Shown here piece after piece: positions 8,205-15,786 of a stretch of DNA of 64,000 nucleotides. Location of the stretch: the NCBI GenBank assembly GCA_027483535.1, contig JAIXUN010000002.1:310001-374000 (forward strand), written 5' to 3'. The notes below the pieces were generated by a model, which was not told where the DNA came from, made no database searches, and saw only the letters and a list, made by a program, of their open reading frames with translations. Every line of letters begins with the position of its first letter. Position 1 is the first letter of the stretch. A program made the position numbers and the translations under genes. This DNA is from a bacterium (GTDB taxonomy: Bacteria; Armatimonadota; Fimbriimonadia; Fimbriimonadales; Fimbriimonadaceae).

Positions 8205-9941
8205 ATGGCTTTTTCGAACTCTGGCGGATCAGATACTCCGCAAGTGCCCGAGTCTCTGCTGCTGCTTGAAAAGCTGGCGGAGAGCGCACCCAAAGACAAC
8301 GTGCGCCTGCAAAACCTCATCGCCGGGTTGCGCCAAGCCATTCAAAAAGATCGACGTGAGGTCGAGAAGGCTCAGGAGTCGCTCAACGAGTACGCCGAGG
8401 CGTACGAGAAGCTCACTGCGCCTGCCAACCGACTGGGTCTTTTTCTGCGCAAACTAGACGCGGGAGACATCGGCGGTTCGGAAGAAGAAGCTCTGAATCT
8501 GGAACTCGTTCTCATCTCCGTGGGTGATACCGAGTTCGTCTCCACCGTCGATCCCAAGATCGATCGATCCGGGCTGGTTCCGGGCGCAAGAGTGCGAGTC
8601 AACGACGCCTATTCGGTGGTCGGCATCCTCCCCGCAACCGATCAAGGCATGACCGCCAAAGTCAGCGAGACGATGGAAGACGGCCGGCTGAAGATTGGTG
8701 GCGACGCCCCGGGTCAGGGCACCCGATTTGTCTACCGAGCCGACGCTCTTAAAGACACCAAGATCAAAGGCGGCGACGAGGTTCGGCTCGATCCGTCCGG
8801 TCGATTCGCCCTGGAGCACTTCGGCAGCAAAGAGAGTCGGGATTACTTCCTAGAAGACGTGCCCGAGATTCCGTGGGAGAAGGTCGGCGGGCAGAAAGAA
8901 GCCATCGCCCTTATCCGCGAGACCATCGAGCAACCTCTCCTCTATCCCGAGGTGTTCGAAGCGTACGGCAAAAAGCCTGTCAAAGGAATCCTGCTTTACG
9001 GACCTCCCGGCAACGGCAAAACTCTTATCGGCAAAGCCACCGCACACAACCTTGCCAAGGAATACAGTCAACGGAAGGGAACGGAGGTGAAGGAGTACTT
9101 CATGGCAATCTCTGGACCCAAGATTCTGAACATGTGGGTCGGCGAAACCGAGCGCATGGTGCGAGAGATCTTCTCCACCGCCCGCGAACGCGCAAAGGAC
9201 GGCTACCTGGTGTTCATCTTCATGGATGAGGCCGAGGCGATTCTCCGCACGCGAAGCAGCGGTCGCTACTTCTCGATGTCCAACACCGTGGTGCCGCAGT
9301 TCTGCGCCGAGCTAGACGGTCTGCAGTCGCTGGATAACGTGGTGCTTATCCTCACCAGCAACCGACCCGATTACATCGACCCGGCGATCCTTCGACCCGG
9401 TCGAATCGACCGCAAAGTCAAGGTGATTCGGCCGGATAAGGATGCTTCCACCCAGATCGCGGGCATCTATCTGCACGCCGCTTTGCCGCTCGATCCGGCG
9501 CTCATCGCCAAGTACGAGGGCGAGATCGACTGCGCTCGAAAGGAACTGATCGAAGGGCTGATCGAAAAGCTCTGGGCAAAAACGACTGAGAATGAGTTCC
9601 TCAAGGTCTCGCTGAGAACCGGATCGGTGGAGACGCTCTATCGCAAAGACATGATCTCCGGCGCCCTCATTGAATCCATCGTGGGTCGAGCCAAGGAGAA
9701 GGCGATTCGCCGAACCATCGCCGACTCTGTTGATGGGCCCGCCATTGCGAAGCACGGAATCACGCTCGAAGATCTGCTGGAATCGATGACCGAGGAGTAT
9801 CGGGAGAACGAAATCTTCCCGAAGTCGGACCAGTTGGAAGACTGGCTGCAACTGCTCGATCTGGAACCGGAGAAGGTCGTCGCAGTTAGGCCGGTGGGTC
9901 GGAATCGCGGGGAAGAAGTCGTGCGCAAGTCGATCGTCTGA
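8205..9941 (+). CDS. ARC/Mpa-family proteasome-type AAA+ ATPase
   Basis: The 578-residue protein has the layout of ARC/Mpa, the hexameric unfoldases that feed bacterial 20S proteasomes. A coiled coil lies at about 30-75, two OB-like domains at about 95-215, and an AAA domain from 220. Walker A is GPPGNGKT at 266-273, Walker B is FIFMDEAE at 337-344, and LTSNRPDYIDPAILRPGR is sensor 1 with the second region of homology. The pore-loop region is FMAISGPKILNMWVGE. The C-terminus is KSIV, not the GQYL-like tail by which Mpa docks on the proteasome. No proteasome subunit, pafA ligase or Pup/UBact gene is in the window, so the substrate-tagging partner is unknown. It follows the CBS-GGDEF gene after 49 bp on the same strand. 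Confidence 0.88.
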   Translation: MAFSNSGGSDTPQVPESLLLLEKLAESAPKDNVRLQNLIAGLRQAIQKDRREVEKAQESLNEYAEAYEKLTAPANRLGLFLRKLDAGDIGGSEEEALNLELVLISVGDTEFVSTVDPKIDRSGLVPGARVRVNDAYSVVGILPATDQGMTAKVSETMEDGRLKIGGDAPGQGTRFVYRADALKDTKIKGGDEVRLDPSGRFALEHFGSKESRDYFLEDVPEIPWEKVGGQKEAIALIRETIEQPLLYPEVFEAYGKKPVKGILLYGPPGNGKTLIGKATAHNLAKEYSQRKGTEVKEYFMAISGPKILNMWVGETERMVREIFSTARERAKDGYLVFIFMDEAEAILRTRSSGRYFSMSNTVVPQFCAELDGLQSLDNVVLILTSNRPDYIDPAILRPGRIDRKVKVIRPDKDASTQIAGIYLHAALPLDPALIAKYEGEIDCARKELIEGLIEKLWAKTTENEFLKVSLRTGSVETLYRKDMISGALIESIVGRAKEKAIRRTIADSVDGPAIAKHGITLEDLLESMTEEYRENEIFPKSDQLEDWLQLLDLEPEKVVAVRPVGRNRGEEVVRKSIV

Positions 9942-9950
9942 ACCATCGAA

Positions 9951-10556
9951 TCAAGGTTTAGAGGTTTCGCTTCTGCGCTTGGGCCACTCCAGCACCTTGT
10001 CTGTGTTGAAGTCGAAAAGTCCCTTCAAGCCGATGGATTTGAGTTTCTCGACGCGTGCCCGCTGCATTTCGCGGATCTGTTGGCTCGTTCCAGCTTTCTT
10101 GCCGACCTGGAACTCGGTCATCTGAATGCCTGCGTAAACGTTGGTGAGCGAAGTCTGGTAGTTCTTGGGCGTGAGTTCCAACAGCGAAAGCGCAAATTGC
10201 GACTCTGTGTTGTTCATTCGGCAAGGTGCCATAAAGTACATCTCGTAGTTACCTGGTAGAAACTTCTTCTCCGAGACTCGAACATTTAAGTTTCGATACG
10301 CCGGTACAAGAACTTCGGTCAAGATCCGCTCGGTCTGCTCTTTGGAGAGTCCCAACGCCTTTTGCTCATCGGGCAAAAGGAATCTGTAGAGCCCTCTTCC
10401 ATCGCCGGACTCCAGCGCGGAAAACATATCTTCCGCTGCAGAGGCCGGGGTTGCGGGTGGGCGCGTAAGGATCCAAAGGGCGGCAAGAGCTGGCGCCACC
10501 ACCAGCAAGGTAACGCCAATTTTCTTCTGTTTCCCGGTAAGTTGAGCCACTTGCAT
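9951..10556 (-). CDS. Membrane-anchored protein of unknown function, last gene of a coupled cassette
   Basis: About 201 residues starting at ATG 10556, which overlaps the stop of the preceding gene as TAATG. A longer frame from 10589 exists but the overlap argues for the shorter one. A single membrane segment (IGVTLLVVAPALAALWIL) lies near the N-terminus, so the rest (about residues 35-201) is probably periplasmic. It contains AEDMFSALESGDGRGLYRFL and LSLLELTPKNYQTSLTNVYA and no recognised domain; the fold may be of the small cystatin- or NTF2-like kind (guess). It ends 9 bp from the convergent ARC-type ATPase gene. Translational coupling to the Cys-rich protein gene suggests a fixed ratio between the products. 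Confidence 0.75.
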   Translation of the reverse strand: MQVAQLTGKQKKIGVTLLVVAPALAALWILTRPPATPASAAEDMFSALESGDGRGLYRFLLPDEQKALGLSKEQTERILTEVLVPAYRNLNVRVSEKKFLPGNYEMYFMAPCRMNNTESQFALSLLELTPKNYQTSLTNVYAGIQMTEFQVGKKAGTSQQIREMQRARVEKLKSIGLKGLFDFNTDKVLEWPKRRSETSKP

Positions 10557-10894
10557 TACGGACCGGGCGGAGGAGTAAGCGGATTGCAAGAAAATCCGTT
10601 CGGTGCCTCATTCGGATTGGTGCATTGCAAATTGATATGGCATTTGCGCCATGTTCTAAGGATGTTATTTGTGTCTCTAAAGGTCTTGTACTCGCAACAA
10701 CCGGGTAGTACCGTACATCCAGTACTGCACCCTCGACCTTCTACCCACGCATCGAGCTCTAAGGCTTCAGTGAAACAATCAGGCGGAGGAGTTGGATCGA
10801 ACTGCGCATGCGCTGTTCCGGTGGCAAGGATCGTGCCGAGTGCAATTCCTGCAACGGCCGCAAAGAGTGAGGTTCGTATCGATCTAGTGTTCAT
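10556..10894 (-). CDS. Small Cys-rich secreted protein
   Basis: About 112 residues. ATG at 10894 overlaps the stop of the upstream pilin-like gene by four bases (ATGA), and this start leaves a clean signal peptide (MNTRSIRTSLFAAVAGIALG ... GTAHAQ). The mature part of about 75 residues has eight cysteines, including CSTGC and GCC, and a Pro-rich tail. Eight Cys in an exported protein point to several disulphide bonds. The first gene of the same cassette is a thioredoxin-like CXXC protein, which could form or edit them (inference). No family is recognised. It could be a structural surface protein, a secreted peptide-like effector or an electron-transfer partner. Confidence 0.75.
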   Translation of the reverse strand: MNTRSIRTSLFAAVAGIALGTILATGTAHAQFDPTPPPDCFTEALELDAWVEGRGCSTGCTVLPGCCEYKTFRDTNNILRTWRKCHINLQCTNPNEAPNGFSCNPLTPPPGP

Positions 10895-11499
10895 TTCGTT
10901 GGCTCGTAGAAATTTGGGATCCACCAAGATTGACTATATGGATCCCCCTTGTCATCACGGGTGACGATATTGCCCGCTAAAGCGATCCCGTGTAATCGCT
11001 TGCGAGCATGACCAACATCTACGATCCAGTACCCGGTATACGAATCCCTTCCTGGTTCAAAACGATCCCAGTACATGATGCAGGCATCACCTCTAGCCTT
11101 CGTGCACTCTGACCATGTCGGTTTCAAACCGTCATGCTTCGCCGGAATCATAAACGTACTGTAATCGTTGTTCGGGGCCGATCTGAACGGGGATTTTATG
11201 CCTGCATACCAAGGTTTAATGTAACCGCCATTGTAAGGAAGCGGTCGCGTGGTTCCAAAGGAATCTGGCAACCCCATCTCCTCGATAGTTCCGGCCAGTG
11301 CCCCATGATAGTCGGCTTGGTACAACATCGCTCCCGCATGAAGAGATTTTAAGTTTTGCAACGTCTGCGTGATTTTCGCCGAGTTCTTCATGCTTGAAAC
11401 GACTGGAAAAGTAATCGCGGCGACCACTCCGATGATCGCAATCACCACCATCACCTCGGTAAGAGTAAAAGCTCGTGCTTTTCGATTTCGCATGATCAA
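10891..11499 (-). CDS. Pilin-like protein with prepilin-type N-terminal methylation site
   Basis: The 202-residue protein starts with a class III signal (MIMRNRKARAFTLTEVMVVI) followed by a hydrophobic helix (AIIGVVAAITFPVVSSM). Prepilin peptidase would cut before Phe, and the +5 Glu is present. The rest resembles the globular heads of pseudopilin-like secreted proteins (LKSLHAGAMLYQADYHGAL), where a Gly-Ala core and Trp-rich loops are common. Its start overlaps the stop of the upstream thioredoxin-like gene by four bases, and its own stop overlaps the next start by four. Such proteins may be parts of a type II secretion or type IV pilus-like system, or simply surface proteins using that export path. 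Confidence 0.85.
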   Translation of the reverse strand: MIMRNRKARAFTLTEVMVVIAIIGVVAAITFPVVSSMKNSAKITQTLQNLKSLHAGAMLYQADYHGALAGTIEEMGLPDSFGTTRPLPYNGGYIKPWYAGIKSPFRSAPNNDYSTFMIPAKHDGLKPTWSECTKARGDACIMYWDRFEPGRDSYTGYWIVDVGHARKRLHGIALAGNIVTRDDKGDPYSQSWWIPNFYEPTK

Positions 11500-11960
11500 T
11501 TCCTCCCCAGAAAAGTGCCGAGGGTTTCATTCAGCTTTTGCCAGTCTCGCAGTCGCTGATTCTTAAAGGCGTAGATCCTCGGCAATTTGTAGGCGTTCAG
11601 TTGTCGCTGAATGCTTCCGTCGGTATCAATAAGAACCCTTTCGCTCGCCAAGTTCGGCGGTATGTCGGAAGCGGTCTGTTTCACAAAAACTGCCCCTTTC
11701 ATTTCTGAAGGAAGTGGATCGGGGATGGGATCATCCACGGTGCAACCCGTACATTCGGGGAGGTAGATCACCAATTCGTTTTCTTCTTTGAGCGCAGTAC
11801 GGAGAGAGTCGGTCGCGAGGATAGCCACCTTTGGGTCGTCTGCTGAAGCCATTGAGAGCAGTTCTGCCTGTGTGGCCGGTGCCTGATACGCGTACTTGGT
11901 TTTGATCGCAAAACCAAGGAAGAGTATTCCGATAACTGCTATAACTACTCGTACCAGCAT
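11496..11960 (-). CDS. Membrane-anchored thioredoxin-fold protein, first gene of a coupled cassette
   Basis: About 154 residues from ATG 11960; TTG 11999 would add 13 residues but directly follows a run of ten T on the coding strand and has no ribosome-binding site. The N-terminus is one membrane helix (LVRVVIAVIGILFLGFAI). The periplasmic part has the elements of a thioredoxin fold: a strand and CXXC in ELVIYLPECTGCTVDD, and KLPRIYAF, where the Pro fits the cis-Pro before the last strands. Overall similarity to named thioredoxins is low. It should act on disulphides outside the cytoplasm. The Cys-rich protein two genes downstream is the obvious candidate substrate (inference from position). 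Confidence 0.7.
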   Translation of the reverse strand: MLVRVVIAVIGILFLGFAIKTKYAYQAPATQAELLSMASADDPKVAILATDSLRTALKEENELVIYLPECTGCTVDDPIPDPLPSEMKGAVFVKQTASDIPPNLASERVLIDTDGSIQRQLNAYKLPRIYAFKNQRLRDWQKLNETLGTFLGRN

Positions 11961-12075
11961 CGCTGAAGACACTGTAACACGGAAAAGGTCTCCGCGCAAA
12001 AAAAAAACGAGTTGTTAAGAAAATAGTGCGAAAAGGAAGACTAATCGCCATTAAAGTGCTTTTAAAGCAAAATCT

Positions 12076-13410
12076 TCAACCTTCATCTGGAAAGAGGATG
12101 ACCGGACGCTTGCTGCACGGCTCTTGCCGAAGGGTCAACGCCTCCAGAATCCGACGCTCCGCCTCTCTAGCCTCGCTCAGGTTGCGAGCATGAACGGTGG
12201 CGATCGCTTCCTCCGCGTCCACCTTGTCACCGACTTCCCGGTGAATCTCGATTCCCACCGACAGGTCGAGCACGTCCGCCTTCGTGATACGACCGCCACC
12301 CAGGTGAAGCACCGCTTCGCCGATGAGTCGCGCATCGAGGCCGTGAACATAGCCGCCCGTGGGGGCAAGAACGGGGTGACGCTCGTTCGCGGTCGGAAGG
12401 AACAGTTCGTACTCCTCAAGCGGAGATTCGCACCCCTGCGCCGTAAACCAATCTTTCGCCTTCTTCCACGCCCATCCGGTGGTGATGGCCCCTTGCGCCT
12501 GGGCCTGACCGTCTTGCTCGGTTTCCGCCATGCCCGCAGCGTGCAGAGCAAGCCCGGCGAAGTAGATCACCAGCTCCTTAAACCTCTGCGCCGGACCGGT
12601 ACGAATGCGCTTGTGATCCCGCAGAATATCCAACGCCTCTCGAATCTCCAGCGCGTTGCCACACGCCGAACCCAGGACCTGATCCATATCCGTGATGGAG
12701 GCACGCACTCGCAAACCCGCGTACTCGCCCACGCTCTTCAGGGCAGATGCCAGTCGTTTGGCCTTCTCCGGAGTGGGGTTGAAGGAACCCGACCCGCATT
12801 TCACGTCCAAAACAACTACCTCGGCTCCCCCGGCGATCTTCTTGCTGAGAATGGAAGAGACGATGAGCGGCAGACTGTCGACCGTTTCGGTCACGTCTCG
12901 CAGCGCATAAAGAGCTTTGTCGGCTGGGGCAAGATCAGGGGTTTGCCCGGTTAAGGCGATGCCGATGCGCTTGGCTTGTTCCACCATCTCGGTCGGACTC
13001 AGGTCGGTGCGGAACCCCGGCACCGAACCCAACTTATCGATCGTCCCGCCCGTTATGCCGAGTCCTCGCCCCGACATCTTGGTGACGCTCAGCCCGCAAG
13101 CGGCAAGGATCGGGAGCAGAGCGATGGTGGTCTTGTCCCCAATGCCCCCGGTGGAATGTTTGTCCACCCAAGGCTTCGGTACGCCCGTGAGGTCGAGCCG
13201 CTCGCCCGATTCTGCCATGGCAAGCGTAAGGTCGGCGGTCTCTTCGTCCGAAAGAGGTCGAAGGTACGCCGCCATCAGCCACGCCGCGAGTTGGTAATCG
13301 GGAACCGATCCATCCGCCGCGACTCGGCACAACTCGTCGAACTCGGGACGAATCTGACGCTCGCCTTCTCGGCGACGCCTAATGATGGTTCGAAAGTCGA
13401 TTTCGCTCAT
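12076..13410 (-). CDS. deoA: Pyrimidine-nucleoside (thymidine) phosphorylase
   Basis: This enzyme cleaves thymidine, or also uridine, with phosphate to give the base and (deoxy)ribose 1-phosphate in nucleoside salvage. The 444 residues have the usual family length and the signature region KHSTGGIGDKTTIALLPILA, followed by KMSGRGLGITGGTIDKLGSV. LSKKIAGGAEVVVLDVKCGS is the next conserved block, and the C-terminal domain carries GGGRITKADVLDLSVGIEIH. Whether it prefers thymidine (DeoA) or both pyrimidines (Pdp) cannot be told by eye. It starts 14 bp after mtnA on the same strand, so the two are likely one operon; both handle pentose 1-phosphate chemistry. Confidence 0.93.
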   Translation of the reverse strand: MSEIDFRTIIRRRREGERQIRPEFDELCRVAADGSVPDYQLAAWLMAAYLRPLSDEETADLTLAMAESGERLDLTGVPKPWVDKHSTGGIGDKTTIALLPILAACGLSVTKMSGRGLGITGGTIDKLGSVPGFRTDLSPTEMVEQAKRIGIALTGQTPDLAPADKALYALRDVTETVDSLPLIVSSILSKKIAGGAEVVVLDVKCGSGSFNPTPEKAKRLASALKSVGEYAGLRVRASITDMDQVLGSACGNALEIREALDILRDHKRIRTGPAQRFKELVIYFAGLALHAAGMAETEQDGQAQAQGAITTGWAWKKAKDWFTAQGCESPLEEYELFLPTANERHPVLAPTGGYVHGLDARLIGEAVLHLGGGRITKADVLDLSVGIEIHREVGDKVDAEEAIATVHARNLSEAREAERRILEALTLRQEPCSKRPVILFPDEG

Positions 13411-13424
13411 GGCTCTCGTGATTC

Positions 13425-14447
13425 TTAGGAGTGTACAGGCGAAAAATCGCTCTCGCCGAATCGGTACGGACCTTCAAACACGCCCTGCTCGGTAATGATT
13501 CCCGTGATCAGCTCACCGGGAGTGACGTCGAACCCGGGATTGAAGACCGGGCATCCTTCGGGAGCCACCGCGACTCCTTCTATTTGGGTGATCTCGCTGC
13601 TGTGCCGCTCTTCAATCGGAATCCCGGATCCATCGGCAAGTTCCAGATCGAAGGTGGAAACCGGAGCCGCGATGTAGAAGGGAAGTCCGTGGTGGTGGGC
13701 AAGCACCGCCAAAGAGTAAGTTCCGATCTTGTTTGCAGTGTCGCCGTTGCGAGCAATGCGGTCGGCCCCGGCGATCACGCAATCCACCTTGCCCGCTCGC
13801 ATCAGCGATGCCGCCATACCATCGGTGATGCTGTGGAAGGGGATGCCTTCTTTCATCAGTTCGTAAGCGGTGAGCCTCAAACCCTGTTGCCGAGGGCGGG
13901 TTTCGCAACTCCAAACGTGAATCCCCTTCCCGTCGGAATGGGCGGTCCGAATCACGCCCAGCGCGGTTCCGTGACCCGCCGTGGCGAGCGATCCGGTGTT
14001 GCAAACCGTCAAGACGTTCCACCCGTTCTTGATCAGCAGCGACCCAAACCGACCGATGCTGTAGTTCATCTCTAAATCCTCGGCTTCGATCTTCTTGGCT
14101 TCGGCGAGTACGGTGGCAAAGCTGTGGTCGGCAAGGTGCTGAATGCGGTGGATCGCCCAGAAGAGGTTTACGGCGGTTGGTCGGCTAGCGGCGAGATCGG
14201 CACAGGCTTGGGCGAAGTCGTCGCCGTTCTTTGCGGCGAGCGCCAAGCCGTACGCGGCAGCGATCCCGATCGCCGGAGCTCCTCGAACCGCCATGTCTTT
14301 GATGCCCTCGACCACTTGTCGATAGTCGTTCATGGGTAGCCACTCTTCTCGGGCGGGGATCACGCGCTGATCCAGCATATACAGCGTGTCGTCTTCCCAA
14401 ATGAGCGGGCGTACAAGATCGGGGCGAGCGGATTTCGGGGCGGACAT
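13425..14447 (-). CDS. mtnA: S-methyl-5-thioribose-1-phosphate isomerase
   Basis: MtnA converts methylthioribose 1-phosphate to methylthioribulose 1-phosphate in the methionine salvage pathway. The frame opens at 14552, but ATG 14447 gives the normal length of about 340 residues and the usual start (VRPLIWEDDTLYMLDQRVIP). Family landmarks are AVRGAPAIGIAAAYGLALAA, the catalytic Cys in VCNTGSLATAGHGTALG, ETRPRQQGLRLTAYEL and the catalytic Asp in GADRIARNGDTANKIGTYSL. It is divergent from the pseudo-receiver gene and upstream of deoA. mtnP, the step before it, lies about 2.2 kb away in another transcript. Confidence 0.95.
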   Translation of the reverse strand: MSAPKSARPDLVRPLIWEDDTLYMLDQRVIPAREEWLPMNDYRQVVEGIKDMAVRGAPAIGIAAAYGLALAAKNGDDFAQACADLAASRPTAVNLFWAIHRIQHLADHSFATVLAEAKKIEAEDLEMNYSIGRFGSLLIKNGWNVLTVCNTGSLATAGHGTALGVIRTAHSDGKGIHVWSCETRPRQQGLRLTAYELMKEGIPFHSITDGMAASLMRAGKVDCVIAGADRIARNGDTANKIGTYSLAVLAHHHGLPFYIAAPVSTFDLELADGSGIPIEERHSSEITQIEGVAVAPEGCPVFNPGFDVTPGELITGIITEQGVFEGPYRFGESDFSPVHS

Positions 14448-14520
14448 GGGCGTTCTTTGAAGGTACCCGCGAGGGCACGTCGGACTCCAAAGGCCTGCTA
14501 TGGCGTAGAGTGAGACGACA

Positions 14521-14853
14521 ATGAAAGTTTGGGTTTTTGAAGACAATCTCATGTGGTCGGCCCGATTGGTGAAGTCGATTCAGGCGCTCGGTCATGAGGC
14601 CGAGGTTTGTACCGCGCTTCCTAAAGAACCCGGCGCGCAGGTCGCCATTGTCAACCTGGGTTCCACCACCTTGCCCGGGGCAGAACTCGCGCCGCAAATT
14701 CAGGCACTGGGTGCCAAGGTGATCGCCCACGCGGGTCACAAAGAAAAGCCTTTGCTCGAATTGGGAAGGCAAGCGGGGGTCGACCGAATCGCCACCAACA
14801 GTGAACTCACCTTCAAAATCGAGGCTCTGCTAGAAGAGGTCGGGTCGGTTTGA
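14521..14853 (+). CDS. Pseudo-receiver (CheY-like) protein without the phospho-acceptor Asp
   Basis: The 110-residue protein follows the alternating strand-helix plan of a receiver domain: VWVFEDNLMWSARLVKSIQA, then HEAEVC, then VAIVNLGSTT, then KVIAHAG, then GVDRIATNSEL. In a true receiver the third strand ends in the phosphorylated Asp; here the equivalent stretch is VAIVNLG, with Asn where the Asp should be. The acidic pair at the first loop is reduced to ED. It therefore probably does not take phosphate in the usual way and may act by binding a partner. It reads away from mtnA with 73 bp between the starts. The start has a purine-rich site (AGAGTGAG) six bases before ATG. Confidence 0.7.
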   Translation: MKVWVFEDNLMWSARLVKSIQALGHEAEVCTALPKEPGAQVAIVNLGSTTLPGAELAPQIQALGAKVIAHAGHKEKPLLELGRQAGVDRIATNSELTFKIEALLEEVGSV

Positions 14854-14879
14854 ACCTGCCCCGTAAATTTTCTTAACAT
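14850..14879 (+). promoter_or_regulatory. Candidate promoter for a structured RNA
   Basis: TTGAAC at 14850-14855 and TAACAT at 14874-14879 each match four of six consensus bases and are 18 bp apart. The predicted start, near 14886, is just before a run of three hairpins that ends in a strong terminator. Confidence 0.3.
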
Positions 14880-14885
14880 TTCTCG

Positions 14886-15016
14886 AAAATCGCGGAACAT
14901 CCTTCGCGCCTTGTTCGACTAACCCTGTGTAGCCGGAAACGTAAGAATCCGGTTCCTTACACTGGAATCATTCGTTTAGGGGCGCTCGCGTTGTTGCGGC
15001 GCCTCTTTTTAATTTT
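14886..15016 (+). ncRNA. Candidate structured small RNA or leader ending in a strong terminator
   Basis: This stretch has no open frame and holds three successive hairpins. CGCGGA/TTCGCG lies near 14891-14908. A two-part stem GTGTA (14927-14931) with TACAC (14958-14962) encloses CCGGA (14933-14937) with TCCGG (14948-14952). The terminator is an 8-bp stem, 14978-14985 with 14999-15006 and one G-U pair, followed by TTTTAATTTT. It lies between the pseudo-receiver gene and scoA (ATG 15079). It could be an independent RNA of about 125 nt, a 3' UTR of the upstream gene, or an attenuating leader of scoA. I do not recognise a known riboswitch class. Confidence 0.4.
14978..15016 (+). terminator. Rho-independent terminator upstream of scoA
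   Basis: The stem AGGGGCGC / GCGCCTCT pairs over eight positions (one G-U) around a 13-base loop and is followed by TTTTAATTTT. It is one of the strongest terminators in the window and ends any transcript from the pseudo-receiver gene or the candidate RNA before the scoA start. Confidence 0.8.
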
Positions 15017-15078
15017 GCGGTCCGCTCCGTCCAGCCCGAATCCTCTGCCAAACTATCAGTACCGGCCTGGTGTCAACG

Positions 15079-15783
15079 ATGAACAAGGTGTACGCAAACG
15101 CAACTGAAGCCCTCAGCGGGCTGCTTTTCGATGGAATGACGATCATGTCCGGCGGTTTCGGACTGTGCGGAATCCCTGAGCACCTTATCCTTGCCCTTCG
15201 CGATTCCGGCGTCAAAGACATCACCGTCATCTCCAACAACTGCGGCGTCGACGATTTTGGTCTGGGCATCCTGCTCCAAACCCGCCAGATCAAGAAGATG
15301 GTGAGCAGCTACGTCGGCGAGAACGCCGAATTCGAGCGGCAATTCCTCAGCGGAGAGCTGGAACTGGAGTTCAACCCGCAAGGCACCCTCGCCGAGCGGA
15401 TTCGAGCCGGGGGCGCGGGAATCCCTGCCTTCTACACCAAAACGGGCTACGGAACTCTGGTTGCGGAAGGGAAGGAGACCCGAGAATTCAACGGCGACAT
15501 GTACGTCATGGAGACGGGACTGATCGCCGACCTTTCTATCGTGAAAGCCTGGAAGGGCGACGAGTCGGGCAACCTTATCTATCGCAAGACGGCTCGCAAC
15601 TTCAACCCGATGATGGCGACCGCCGGGAAGGTATGCATCGCCGAGGTCGAAGAACTCGTGCCCGTGGGCACTCTCGACGCGGACCAGATTCACACCCCGG
15701 CGATCTACGTGAACCGGATTGTGAAGGGCGAGAACTTCGAGAAGCGGATCGAGCGGCGCACCACGCGTAGCAAGGTTTCTTAA
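15079..15783 (+). CDS. scoA: 3-oxoacid CoA-transferase subunit A
   Basis: Subunit A of succinyl-CoA:3-ketoacid (acetoacetate) CoA-transferase or a close relative such as AtoD. With subunit B it moves CoA from succinyl-CoA or acetyl-CoA to a 3-oxoacid. The 234 residues from ATG 15079 (GTG 15070 is an in-frame alternative) carry the family start [20 protein letters not shown], then [16 protein letters not shown], and [20 protein letters not shown]. The substrate cannot be fixed by eye. The B subunit gene is not next to it but about 3 kb downstream on the same strand, behind four other genes; usually the two are adjacent. It converges on the DprA-like gene with 3 bp between the stops. Confidence 0.9.
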   Translation: MNKVYANATEALSGLLFDGMTIMSGGFGLCGIPEHLILALRDSGVKDITVISNNCGVDDFGLGILLQTRQIKKMVSSYVGENAEFERQFLSGELELEFNPQGTLAERIRAGGAGIPAFYTKTGYGTLVAEGKETREFNGDMYVMETGLIADLSIVKAWKGDESGNLIYRKTARNFNPMMATAGKVCIAEVEELVPVGTLDADQIHTPAIYVNRIVKGENFEKRIERRTTRSKVS

Positions 15784-15786
15784 ACC

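Noticed and set aside
8156-10000. Pup or UBact tagging genes next to the ARC-type ATPase
   Set aside because: No short frame with a Pup-like tail and no ligase gene lies beside it.
10556-10589. Longer start (10589) for the membrane-anchored protein
   Set aside because: The TAATG overlap at 10556 fits the coupled pattern of the whole cassette better.
11994-12007. Run of ten A (ten T on the coding strand) as a phase-variation tract
   Set aside because: It lies outside the preferred reading frame start and between a start region and a gap, so slippage would not change a protein. A sequencing artefact is also possible.
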